This document shows, piece after piece, positions 9,021 through 16,201 of a stretch of 64,000 bases of DNA. Below the pieces are notes generated by a model. It was given only the letters and a program-made list of their open reading frames with translations, ran no database searches and was not told where the DNA came from. The position numbers and the translations under genes were made by a program. Where the stretch lies: positions 62,001 through 126,000 of the forward strand of contig NZ_ML771899.1 of NCBI RefSeq assembly GCF_009733535.1, in the 5' to 3' direction. Numbering within the stretch: the stretch's first letter is position 1; each line of letters begins with the position of its first letter. Origin of the DNA: Sphingobacterium endophyticum (GTDB lineage: Bacteria > Bacteroidota > Bacteroidia > Sphingobacteriales > Sphingobacteriaceae).

Positions 9021-9128
9021 CAGAAGGATCTAGATATAAATGGACTAAGTCAGAAGAGTTTGGCAAAGAACATGGGTGTAGACCCTGTGACCGTTAAACG
9101 TTGGGAAGAAATAAAAGAGCAAGGTTAA
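9021..9128 (+). pseudogene. Remnant of an XRE-type helix-turn-helix regulator
   Basis: Reading from 9021 gives a 35-residue stretch ending at TAA (9126-9128) that contains LSQKSLAKNMGVDPVTVKRW followed by EE. This is a textbook XRE helix-turn-helix (Q-x-x-L-A, then G-V-x-x-x-T-V-x-x-W-E). There is no ATG in this frame and a TAG closes it at 9015-9017, so only the C-terminal DNA-binding half of a small regulator survives. It lies at the left border of the decayed accessory island and is best read as a dead fragment. Nothing else recognisable was seen between 8874 and 9397. Confidence 0.55.
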
Positions 9129-9397
9129 GCAAAAACAAATGGAAGAAGTTTTGATCAGTTGGAATTATTCCGTGCATCCAGCGTAAGTCGACCTTAAAAG
9201 ATAAACATTTATAAGGAGTTTTGGTTGGTATTTAGCTTCATTGATCAATGAAGCGAGTGTTAATAAATGTGTTTTCCATGGTGTTCACCTGGTTAGCAAA
9301 ATTATATTCGTGAAATAAAATACCTCAAGTTTCCCTTTCTTTTAGAAATCATTTAATCAGAGAATAAGTTAGATTTTCTCCTATCAAGAGGGCTTCA

Positions 9398-10231
9398 TTA
9401 TAGCTCCCTTAATACCTCACTTATTAGTTTCCTTTTTATGATGTATTTGTCTGTTCTTTCATGTTCATACATTTCGTGGATATCATCATATGAAAAAGGT
9501 CCATTCATCTTTTCTAAGTGTTTTACGATCATGGTTTTCAGGTCTTTCGATTCAGTGAGGATTTGATTCATCTGCCTTCCAAGCATCCTGGCAGAAGCAA
9601 TTGAAGGTTCGAAATTTTCTTCGATCAGATCATCATGATAGGTGTCATAGAGTTCTTCTCCTGCAATAGTGAAATAATTTAAGAGGATGTAGTAAAAATC
9701 TCCTAAATCCTTTACATACCGATCACTTTTTTCATGGGCTGATATTAGTTTCATTATACAGAGGCCAGGCAGAGTGCAAACTTTGAACCTCCGCCCGTCT
9801 TTAGTAATATTTGCAGCATGGCTAAGCACCTCCATATTTCCAAAAACAGATATTTGTAACTCCGTTTTTCCATTTAGATGTACGTGTCGATCGTTTTCTA
9901 TTCCGCCAAACGGTAATAGATCTACAACTACATGGTCTGGAGATTGCATACGAAATGGCTCAGCAAACTCTATAAATCCTTCATGGCTTGATAGATATTC
10001 TTTAACGTTTTCAAAGTCCCTATACTCATTGATAAATAGAGAAAAGTCAATGTCTCTGGTAATTCTTCTCATGGGGAGGTCTTCTATATGACTTAACCAT
10101 ATTTCACGAGCAAACGCACCAATCAGGTAAAAATCAATGTTGTACTTTTCAAATACATTTTCTAATGCTCTGAAAGTATTTTTCATTTCGCCGTTTCGAA
10201 GCTTTTCTATATTAATCTCTAAAAAGTCCAT
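9398..10231 (-). CDS. AbiEii-like nucleotidyltransferase toxin
   Basis: The 277-residue protein has a nucleotidyltransferase fold signature: a helix and loop with LIGAFAREIWL in place of the usual G-S, then TRDIDFSLF giving the D-x-D metal site, and a third acidic strand at HVVVDLLPFGG. The C-terminal half is helical, as in AbiEii/AbiGii toxins. The preceding gene codes for an AbiEi-like partner and overlaps this one by 20 bases, the expected antitoxin-toxin order. Known AbiE systems are type IV toxin-antitoxin pairs that arrest growth by modifying RNA (tRNA in MenT) during phage infection; that role is inferred here. ATG at 10231 is used; a TTG one codon earlier is also in frame. Confidence 0.8.
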   Translation of the reverse strand: MDFLEINIEKLRNGEMKNTFRALENVFEKYNIDFYLIGAFAREIWLSHIEDLPMRRITRDIDFSLFINEYRDFENVKEYLSSHEGFIEFAEPFRMQSPDHVVVDLLPFGGIENDRHVHLNGKTELQISVFGNMEVLSHAANITKDGRRFKVCTLPGLCIMKLISAHEKSDRYVKDLGDFYYILLNYFTIAGEELYDTYHDDLIEENFEPSIASARMLGRQMNQILTESKDLKTMIVKHLEKMNGPFSYDDIHEMYEHERTDKYIIKRKLISEVLREL

Positions 10232-11198
10232 CAATCAGCATTTTTGCAGTTTCGATATTTCTAGGGTCTCCGGTGTTTACTAAATCAGCATATACTAAAA
10301 TTGTAGGAACTACATTTGGTCTTTTGTCGTTGAACATCCAGAACCTAGAATATATTTTAAGGTTTCCTTTCCCAGGTGCTATTTTGAGTTTCTTTATTAA
10401 GTCCATACTGTTTTCTTTTGTATAAAGTGTTAACTCTGCAGGCTGTAAATAATTGGTCAGTAAATCGCCCGCAGGTTCACCTCCCCATTGACTGTTTACA
10501 CCCAAAGGGACTTTCGTCCAATCTTTTGCATACTCGTTAATAAAACGAAATTCTCCTAAAAATAATGTAGGTTTTAATTTTTCATCATATTCTAAAATCC
10601 ATTGTTCTAGCAGTTTATCTCGGTTTATTATTCGCAATGTCTTATTTTTGCCTTTGGCAATGTAGTTTTGTTCCTTAAGAGAATTTATTATTTTATTGAC
10701 ATTACCTAAGGATATTTTATAGTCTTCCGCAATTTGCCTGTATGTCGTGTTGAGATAATTTTCATCATTGAGAAAATGAAATGCGAGAATGAGACCTGTT
10801 CGAGTGAAGCCATTTTTCTGAACACTTTTCTTAGAGGGAGCTCGCAGGCCATCAATGAGAAAGTGCCAGTCATTAATTTGTATAAAACAGTTGCCTGTAC
10901 TGTCAATATAGTTAATTCCCATTTCTCTTAGACGATCTCTTATTGTGGGAAATATCTGTTCAGAAAGGACAATTAGATTTTTATTAGTTTCCTTTAAATC
11001 TTTGAGAGCGATTAGGTGGAATGGCTTGATCTCTTTTTTATATTCGGCGGGTAATGCGTAAATTACTTTTGAGTTATCGAGTTCCAGAACACCATCAATG
11101 CTATGACCATCATTTTTATCATACCACCGACCTTTTAATGATGTCTTATTCTGAAGTTCGTACAGAATTTGAAATATTGGCTGTATCTTCATGTTCAC
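10212..11198 (-). CDS. AbiEi-like type IV antitoxin and autoregulator
   Basis: The product is about 326-328 residues. The N-terminal third has the family pattern with LSEQIFPTIRDRLREMGINY followed by DSTGNCFI; a winged helix follows (TYRQIAEDYKISLGNVNKII) and then a C-terminal domain (FLGEFRFINEYAKDW, GGEPAGDLL). This matches the larger Bacteroidota AbiEi-family proteins that pair with AbiEii-type toxins. It overlaps the toxin gene by about 20 bases. The start is either a GTG at 11198 or an ATG at 11192; the TGTTCAC operator half-site at 11192-11198 covers exactly these start codons. Known AbiEi proteins repress their own promoter through inverted repeats, and four matching half-sites occur upstream here. 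Confidence 0.78.
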   Translation of the reverse strand: MNMKIQPIFQILYELQNKTSLKGRWYDKNDGHSIDGVLELDNSKVIYALPAEYKKEIKPFHLIALKDLKETNKNLIVLSEQIFPTIRDRLREMGINYIDSTGNCFIQINDWHFLIDGLRAPSKKSVQKNGFTRTGLILAFHFLNDENYLNTTYRQIAEDYKISLGNVNKIINSLKEQNYIAKGKNKTLRIINRDKLLEQWILEYDEKLKPTLFLGEFRFINEYAKDWTKVPLGVNSQWGGEPAGDLLTNYLQPAELTLYTKENSMDLIKKLKIAPGKGNLKIYSRFWMFNDKRPNVVPTILVYADLVNTGDPRNIETAKMLIDGLFRD

Positions 11199-11245
11199 GT
11201 TTGTGTAGTGTTCACTTTTTTGTGAACACTAATTTATAGTGAACA
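11192..11245. promoter_or_regulatory. Four-half-site symmetric operator of the AbiE-like pair
   Basis: TGTTCAC occurs at 11192-11198 and 11209-11215, and its complement GTGAACA at 11222-11228 and 11239-11245. The inner pair extends to a perfect inverted repeat TAGTGTTCAC (11206-11215), six bases, GTGAACACTA (11222-11231). The outer half-sites are each exactly 17 bases from the inner ones, so all four share one centre of symmetry near 11218. The left outer site covers the antitoxin start codon. This is direct sequence observation; binding by the AbiEi-like protein is inferred. Confidence 0.8.
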
Positions 11246-11255
11246 TTTGACATTG

Positions 11256-11929
11256 TCAAGTATTTCCGATAATAATTCCACCTCCACTGGATATGCCTTC
11301 AAAATTGTTGTGCAATTCGTAAATATATGGTTCACCTAAGGTTCCTACAGGGCAACAGCCTATTCCTAAAGCACTACAGGTAAGAGCATTGTTTGCATAA
11401 GTGCTCCGGCATCACGCCAGCCAAGACTTTCGGAATTTTTATAATATTTATCCGTTCTATATTGATGGATAATAAACCAGAGTAAAGTTCCTTTTCTACC
11501 GGGAAAAGCCAATGAGATATGTTTAATAAAGCTTTGCACTTTTTCTTCTAAAAAATCTAGCCTATATACTCCGTGTTCAAATGGACTATAGATGGAGAAG
11601 AAATTATCCCCTGCATGATTGATCAGTATATCTATAGGATGAACGGCGCCTGCGGATGGAGAAGGCCGCTTGGAAAGAATGTAATCTTCATCAAGATACG
11701 CATCCCGAGTTCGACTGCTATACCATAAAAGAGAATCAAGTTGATTCTCTTCTAAGGGTAATAAGTCCTTGTTGCTCCGTCGTTCTTCAATAACCTTAAA
11801 GAAATTTATATGATTTGGTTTACTAGGTCGAGTTAGCTCCTTTTTTATTCCTAGGTAGGGATAAGCATAAGAATTGACACTGATTGACTTTGTTCTAGGT
11901 GTAGGATTCATAAGGACCTCCTTTGACAT
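11256..11929 (-). pseudogene. SagB-type oxidoreductase, broken by a -1 frameshift
   Basis: From ATG 11929 the frame codes a nitroreductase-fold protein with VIEERRSNKD, the SagB-like RPSPSAGAVHPIDILI and WRDAGALMQTMLL, then stops early at 11366-11368. In the frame one base back, from about 11381, the sequence continues as CSALGIGCCPVG and EPYIYELHNNF and ends in GGGIIIGNT with TGA at 11256-11258, the expected SagB C-terminus. One missing base therefore splits a protein of about 224 residues. SagB-type FMN enzymes oxidise azolines to azoles in modified peptides. An alternative ATG at 11911 (MNPTPRT) follows a perfect AAGGAGG seven bases upstream, very unusual for this phylum and a hint of foreign origin. 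A sequencing error cannot be excluded. Confidence 0.75.
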
Positions 11930-11939
11930 CGTACCTTAC

Positions 11940-12203
11940 TTAAAGGTACATATTGCACCCCCGACATTTTCCACATGGAGAATTTGACTTATGGCTAGAA
12001 TGTGCCTATAATAGCAAATTGTCAGGTACGTTTGACGCGTAAAAGAGTTCTGCTGATGTGTAATGAATTGCAGGAATTATTATCGATATCCGACCTTCTT
12101 GATAACTCGATAAGTCGTCAAGTAACTGATAAAATTTTTCAGTACAGTCTTTGTGAAATCCATCAGATTTTACAGAGCCTACCATTACACATAACAGCAT
12201 CAT
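11940..12203 (-). pseudogene. QueC-like (7-cyano-7-deazaguanine synthase family) C-terminal fragment with internal amber
   Basis: From ATG 12203 the frame gives VKSDGFHKDCTEKF, SSYQEGRISIIIPAIHYTS and then a TAG at 12006-12008. The same frame continues AHSSHKSNSPCGKCRGCNMY to a TAA at 11940-11942. The C-x-x-C-x-x-C tail and the preceding KSD and PA-I--TS blocks resemble QueC-family proteins of the kind found in defence (QatC) or natural-product contexts, where a Trp commonly precedes the zinc motif; TAG could derive from TGG. The first zinc Cys of the usual SCH motif reads Ser here. The N-terminal ATP-pyrophosphatase part is missing and a stop directly precedes the ATG, so it is a dead remnant, 10 bases upstream of the broken SagB gene. 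Confidence 0.55.
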
Positions 12204-12377
12204 CTAAAGTTTCCTATCTGACTTTCATTGTTTAATAAAGGAAATCAGGAAATAGAAAGGTTTAAAATCCATTGGGAATTAAGGATTGGTTGATTGAAGA
12301 TCCATCCTGCAATAAATTAAAAAAGACCAATCCGGAAGCGTTTTTCTATTGGTATAAAAGCATATAAAAAAAGAGTA

Positions 12378-12527
12378 ATGACGGATGTACATTTTAAAGA
12401 AGTAAGAATCTATAAAATGAGCAGAATTAACGGAAAAGATACCAAACCCGAAATTCTGGTCAGGAAATCTCTTTTTGCCAAAGGATTATGCTATCGGTTA
12501 CATGATGAGAAAATGGCAAGGAGTTAG
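12378..12527 (+). pseudogene. vsr: vsr remnant (very short patch repair endonuclease), N-terminal stub
   Basis: ATG 12378 opens MTDVHFKEVRIYKMSRINGK, then DTKPEILVRKSLFAKGLCYR and LHDEKMA before a TAG at 12525-12527. This is the N-terminal block of Vsr, whose normal continuation is a P-G-K-P-D-I-V-L-P type segment; here the sequence falls apart after 49 residues and the catalytic Asp/His part is absent. Functional Vsr nicks T:G mismatches left by 5-methylcytosine deamination and normally accompanies a cytosine methyltransferase. A short preceding frame (ending KTNPEAFFYWYKSI with TAA at about 12366) may be the tail of another lost restriction-modification gene, but I do not recognise it. Confidence 0.7.
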
Positions 12528-12610
12528 CCGTTCCAGATCTTCAAAAAAAATGTTTAGAGATTTGTTCGGTTTCGGTGGCAAGATGGGGAAAGTTCACCGA
12601 TAAAATTCTC

Positions 12611-12642
12611 CTTGCCCTATTTGGTTTTTTAATGTATTTTTG
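12611..12642 (+). promoter_or_regulatory. Promoter of dcd
   Basis: CTTG at 12611-12614 and TATTTTTG at 12635-12642, 20 bases apart, fit the Bacteroidota promoter pattern. The dcd ATG follows 25 bases downstream. Confidence 0.5.
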
Positions 12643-12667
12643 AATCCTGCGAATTAGCCATAGTATC

Positions 12668-13204
12668 ATGATATTATCAGACAAGCGTATTTTAAAGGAA
12701 ATCGAAAAGGGTATGATCGTTATCGAGCCTTTCGATAGAAAGTGTTTAGGGACAAATTCTTACGATGTGCATTTAGGGAAGTACCTAGCAACCTACAAGG
12801 ACGAGGTTTTAGATGCCAAGAAGCATAATGAAATTGAGCATTTCGAAATTCCTGCTGAAGGATTTGTTCTCGAACCAGGTACCCTATACCTTGGCGTTAC
12901 GTTGGAATATACAGAAAGTCATGGGCATGTTCCCTTTCTAGAAGGTAAATCAAGTACAGGAAGATTGGGAATCGATATACATGCTACAGCCGGGAAGGGC
13001 GATGTTGGTTTCTGCAATACCTGGACATTGGAAATTTCAGTTGCGCAGCCCGTACGTGTGTATGCCGGAATGCCTATCGGACAATTGATCTATTTTGTTG
13101 TCGAAGGTGATATCGAGACCATGTACAACAGCAAAGGGAATGCTAAATATAATAATAAAACTATTCGCCCTGTGGAAAGTATGATGTGGAAGAATTTGTT
13201 TTAG
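12668..13204 (+). CDS. dcd: dCTP deaminase
   Basis: The 178-residue protein matches the usual size of dCTP deaminase and carries the conserved LGTNSYDVHLG, the catalytic region EGKSSTGRLGIDIHATAGKGDVGF (shown in order, residues about 95-120) and the C-terminal GMPIGQLIYF. The enzyme converts dCTP to dUTP for thymidylate synthesis in the cytoplasm; some homologues are bifunctional dCTP deaminase/dUTPases, which cannot be separated here. It marks the right border of the decayed island and the return to housekeeping genes. A strong hairpin terminator lies about 100 bases downstream. Confidence 0.95.
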   Translation: MILSDKRILKEIEKGMIVIEPFDRKCLGTNSYDVHLGKYLATYKDEVLDAKKHNEIEHFEIPAEGFVLEPGTLYLGVTLEYTESHGHVPFLEGKSSTGRLGIDIHATAGKGDVGFCNTWTLEISVAQPVRVYAGMPIGQLIYFVVEGDIETMYNSKGNAKYNNKTIRPVESMMWKNLF

Positions 13205-13300
13205 GGATAGAAATTAGACATAAGACAAATGAACTGAGATAGTTGTCTAGGTACGTGGGAAAAGAAGGAAGATTTTAGGAATAATTTTAAGAGATATATA

Positions 13301-13330
13301 AAAGGTCTGAGCATTCGCTCAGACCTTTTG
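13301..13330 (+). terminator. Terminator downstream of dcd
   Basis: AAAAGGTCTGAGC, loop ATTC, then GCTCAGACCTTTT make a perfect 13-base-pair stem whose A and T ends allow it to work in both directions. The rest of 13205-13504 shows nothing recognisable. Confidence 0.85.
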
Positions 13331-13504
13331 CACTTATAAATATTTATGTTGTTTTAATATCCATATGCTTCCAATTCCATGAAACTGACATATGTGTTCC
13401 AAAGGATGGAGAAACTATTCTGAAAATATTGAAAAATTGGAGATCTTTAGCAATGGAGTGCTATATGAAGAATCATGTTCTGAACGTTGAAGAGTTATAT
13501 TTTA

Positions 13505-14242
13505 ATGATGAAATATATAGAAACAAAACCGCACTGGGATTTGAGCCCATTTATTAATTTCTTTTGGGAGTTAAAAGGAATAGAATCAGACTATCATTGG
13601 GAGAGAGTTTTTCCCGATGGATGTTTAGGGATACTTATAAATTTGGGTAAAAATTGTCTGACGGATAACGGATCGAGATCTTTAAAATTTGGAAAAACAT
13701 ATGTAGTAGGTGCAATGACCTCATTCAAGGATACTTTGATTGATCGTAATTCCCATTTAGTCGGAGTCTGTTTAAGGCCTGCCACACTCTCAAACTTTTA
13801 TAACCATACCCCAGAAAATATTCTGCACAATGATACCATTGAATTTAATGTGCCTGATGGCCTCAATGCTGATAAAATCATAAATGACCCAATCGAATAT
13901 TTAAACAGATATTTTACTGAAAGGAACAGGAAAAGAACCAATATATTAAATTCTGTGATAAACGATATAGATGCATCGAACGGACAATTGCGAATTAATG
14001 ATATATCGAGGAGAAACTATATGACCATAAGGCAGCTCGAACGTAATTTTAAAAAACATGTTGGAATGTCACCGAAGGAATATTCAAATATCGTAAGATT
14101 TCGTAATGCTTTAACCATTATCAAAGAGACGGCTCAGAATCGTAGTTTGTCGGATATTTCGTTTGAATGTGGGTATTATGATCATTCTCATATTTCCAAT
14201 GAAATCAAGAGGATCACAGGAAAATATCCAAGTCAACTTTAA
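13505..14242 (+). CDS. AraC family transcriptional regulator with DUF6597-type sensor domain
   Basis: The 245-residue protein has an N-terminal half with the DUF6597 look (PFINFFWELKG, RVFPDGCLGILINLG, LVGVCLRPATLSNFY) and a C-terminal AraC DNA-binding domain of two helix-turn-helices (ISRRNYMTIRQLERNFKKHV, then DISFECGYYDHSHISNEIKR). AraC-type regulators with this N-terminal domain are common in Bacteroidota, and their ligands are mostly unknown. The next gene, a DHFR-like reductase, follows in the same direction after 70 bases; this pairing is common and suggests the regulator controls it. Two adjacent ATG codons (13505 and 13508) are possible; a TTG at 13487 is less likely. Confidence 0.88.
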   Translation: MMKYIETKPHWDLSPFINFFWELKGIESDYHWERVFPDGCLGILINLGKNCLTDNGSRSLKFGKTYVVGAMTSFKDTLIDRNSHLVGVCLRPATLSNFYNHTPENILHNDTIEFNVPDGLNADKIINDPIEYLNRYFTERNRKRTNILNSVINDIDASNGQLRINDISRRNYMTIRQLERNFKKHVGMSPKEYSNIVRFRNALTIIKETAQNRSLSDISFECGYYDHSHISNEIKRITGKYPSQL

Positions 14243-14312
14243 AATGTCGCATTTTTACAAAGTGTGGATGATTATCTAAGGCTATTTTTGCATAAAATAA
14301 AATCTTAATAAC

Positions 14313-14846
14313 ATGCGAAAAATATCGGTATTTATAGCAATGAGCTTGGACGGTTTTATTGCAAAGCCAAACGACGACCTAAGTTTCTTAAAACTTGTTG
14401 AAAGACAGGGAGAGGATTATGGCTATGCAGAATTTACAGAAAACATCGACACCATAATCATAGGTAGGAAAACGTATGATTACGTTCTAAAAGAAGTTGG
14501 ACCAAATCATTATGATAATGGACTGCGAGATGTTTATGTCATTACAAGAAATGCAAGGCCCAGCATCGGGAAAACAAATTTTTATTCAGGGGACCTGGGG
14601 GAATTAGTCAAAAAATTAAAATCTCAAGAAGGGAAGAATATTTATTGTGACGGAGGGGCTGAAGTCATAAACGAATTGTTAAAACTTAAATTGATCGATG
14701 AATTTATTATTTCTGTAGTTCCCGTATTATTGGGGGATGGAGTAAGACTATTTAAAGGGCCTCAAAATGAGCAGCTAATTGAACTGGTAAATACAAAAAC
14801 TTTTGAATCAGGACTTGTGCAGTTACGATACCAATGCAAGCGATAG
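14313..14846 (+). CDS. Dihydrofolate reductase family protein (RibD C-terminal-like)
   Basis: The 177-residue protein begins ISVFIAMSLDGFIAKPNDDL, continues with DTIIIGRKTYDYVL and IYCDGGAEVINELLK, and ends with VPVLLGDGVRLF. These are the conserved blocks of the YwjB/RibD-C branch of the DHFR fold, which binds NADPH. True DHFR activity is unlikely; members reduce unidentified small molecules or pyrimidine-like substrates. It probably shares regulation with the AraC-family gene in front. A TATTTTTG box at 14283-14290 could also give it its own promoter. Confidence 0.85.
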   Translation: MRKISVFIAMSLDGFIAKPNDDLSFLKLVERQGEDYGYAEFTENIDTIIIGRKTYDYVLKEVGPNHYDNGLRDVYVITRNARPSIGKTNFYSGDLGELVKKLKSQEGKNIYCDGGAEVINELLKLKLIDEFIISVVPVLLGDGVRLFKGPQNEQLIELVNTKTFESGLVQLRYQCKR

Positions 14847-14980
14847 ATAATTTTCTGGTGAAATGTTTTAATTTTATTGATCTTTCGTTGGGATATTCAT
14901 AACAAAGTTATTTCTATGATTCTTTTTCGGTTTTTTTTTTCCTAAAAAAGATAAAACAGAAGAGGGTGGCATTATGGAAA

Positions 14981-15010
14981 GCCCCCAGAAAATGCCTAAC
15001 TTTTGGGGGC
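14981..15010 (-). terminator. Hairpin downstream of prfB
   Basis: GCCCCCA at 14981-14987 and TTGGGGGC at 15003-15010 form a GC-rich stem around a 15-base loop. On the minus strand it follows the prfB stop and is trailed by TTTCC, so it may terminate prfB. It also lies beyond the DHFR-like gene, so it could serve both. Confidence 0.55.
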
Positions 15011-15046
15011 ACTGCAATATGGACAACTTCTTTTGCTTAATAATGT

Positions 15047-16130
15047 TTATCCACCGAATTCCATTAGGTAGGACTTAAGGAATTGATCGAGGTCTCCATC
15101 AAGCACTGCCTGTGTGTTTGAGGTTTCGGTATTGGTCCTTAGGTCCTTGATTAATTTATAAGGGTGCAGCACATAGTTGCGGATCTGAGAACCCCATTCT
15201 ATTTTTTTCTTGGAACCTTCAATTGCGGCCGTCGCTTCCTGGCGCTTGCGCATTTCGATTTCGTAGAGCTGTGATTTCAACAAACGGAGGGCATTTTCCT
15301 TGTTCTGAAGCTGTGACCTTGACTCCTGGTTTTTGATGATAATTCCAGTCGGCCTGTGGTGTAACCTAACGGCAGTTTCGACCTTGTTGACATTCTGGCC
15401 ACCGGCACCCCCAGAACGGAAAGTATCCCATTCGATTTCAGAATCCTTTACCTCAATTTCGATATTGTCATCCACCAAGGGGTAAACATATACCGAGGCG
15501 AAAGATGTGTGCCTTTTTGCATTGGAATCAAAAGGAGAGATTCTGACCAATCTGTGTACGCCGTTTTCTCCTTTGAGGTAACCGTATGCAAAGTTTCCGG
15601 AGAACTGTAAGGTCACCGTTTTAATGCCGGCCACATCACCTTCCTGATAATCCTGCTCGGTTACTTTACAGCCATGCTTTTCACCCCACATAATATACAT
15701 ACGCATCAACATAGCGGCCCAGTCACAGGATTCAGTGCCACCGGCACCTGCCGTTATCTGAAGGATGGCATCCAACTGATCTTCCTCCGCACTTAGCATA
15801 TTCTTGAATTCCAGTCCTTCAATTTCGTCTAGGGCAATCTGGTATTGATCCTCTAATTCTTTATCTGTAGCATCACCGGCCTGAAAGAATTCATACAATA
15901 CTCCAGTATCTTCTACTGAGGCATTGACCTGGTCGAACTGGTCGGTCCAAACTTTCAGGTTCTTGATCTCATGCAATACTTTTTCTGCGGCTTTGGGATC
16001 ATCCCAAAATGTTGGCTGCAGGGTAATCTGTGTGTTTTGGTCTATTTCACCTTTCTTGGCATCGATGTCAAAGATGCCTCCTCAGGGATGTAATACGATC
16101 CCTCAAGTCTTGAATCTGTTCTTTGGTCAT
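15047..16130 (-). CDS. prfB: Peptide chain release factor 2, programmed +1 frameshift
   Basis: RF2 recognises UGA and UAA codons and triggers peptide release on the ribosome. Translation starts at ATG 16130 ([20 protein letters not shown], 20 codons), meets an in-frame TGA at 16068-16070, and continues in the +1 frame as [11 protein letters not shown] to a stop at 15047, total about 360 residues, the usual RF2 length. The slippery sequence is CTT TGA C, preceded by AGGAGG three bases upstream, exactly as in classical prfB. The downstream part has the SPF anticodon tripeptide ([12 protein letters not shown]) and the GGQ catalytic motif ([13 protein letters not shown]). RF2 abundance thus controls its own synthesis. 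A shorter frame beginning at 15976 is only part of this gene. Confidence 0.97.
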
Positions 16131-16135
16131 AAGAA

Positions 16136-16143
16136 CAAAGATA
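16136..16143 (-). promoter_or_regulatory. Candidate -7 box of prfB
   Basis: TATCTTTG on the minus strand fits TAnnTTTG but lies only five bases before the ATG at 16130, so transcription would begin at or next to the start codon. No clear -33 element was seen. Confidence 0.35.
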
Positions 16144-16150
16144 ACATAAA

Positions 16151-16185
16151 ATTGAGGATTGATTAGGCTGTAATCCTTATATTTG
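16151..16185 (+). promoter_or_regulatory. Promoter of pgi
   Basis: TATATTTG at 16178-16185 is a full match to TAnnTTTG. Candidate upstream elements are ATTG at 16151-16154 (23-base spacing) or TTG at 16159-16161 (16-base spacing). The pgi ATG is 16 bases downstream. Confidence 0.45.
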
Positions 16186-16201
16186 AGCAAATTAAGAATA
16201 T

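Noticed and set aside
10734..10931. Small plus-strand frames within the AbiE-like genes
   Set aside because: Antisense to well-supported overlapping genes and without features.
12002..12235. Plus-strand frame of 77 codons opposite the QueC-like fragment
   Set aside because: It has no recognisable features, while the opposite strand carries clear family motifs; it is a shadow.
15047..15976. prfB as a short 309-residue gene starting at 15976
   Set aside because: The conserved RF2 N-terminus lies upstream in another frame, joined by the CTT TGA C frameshift site.
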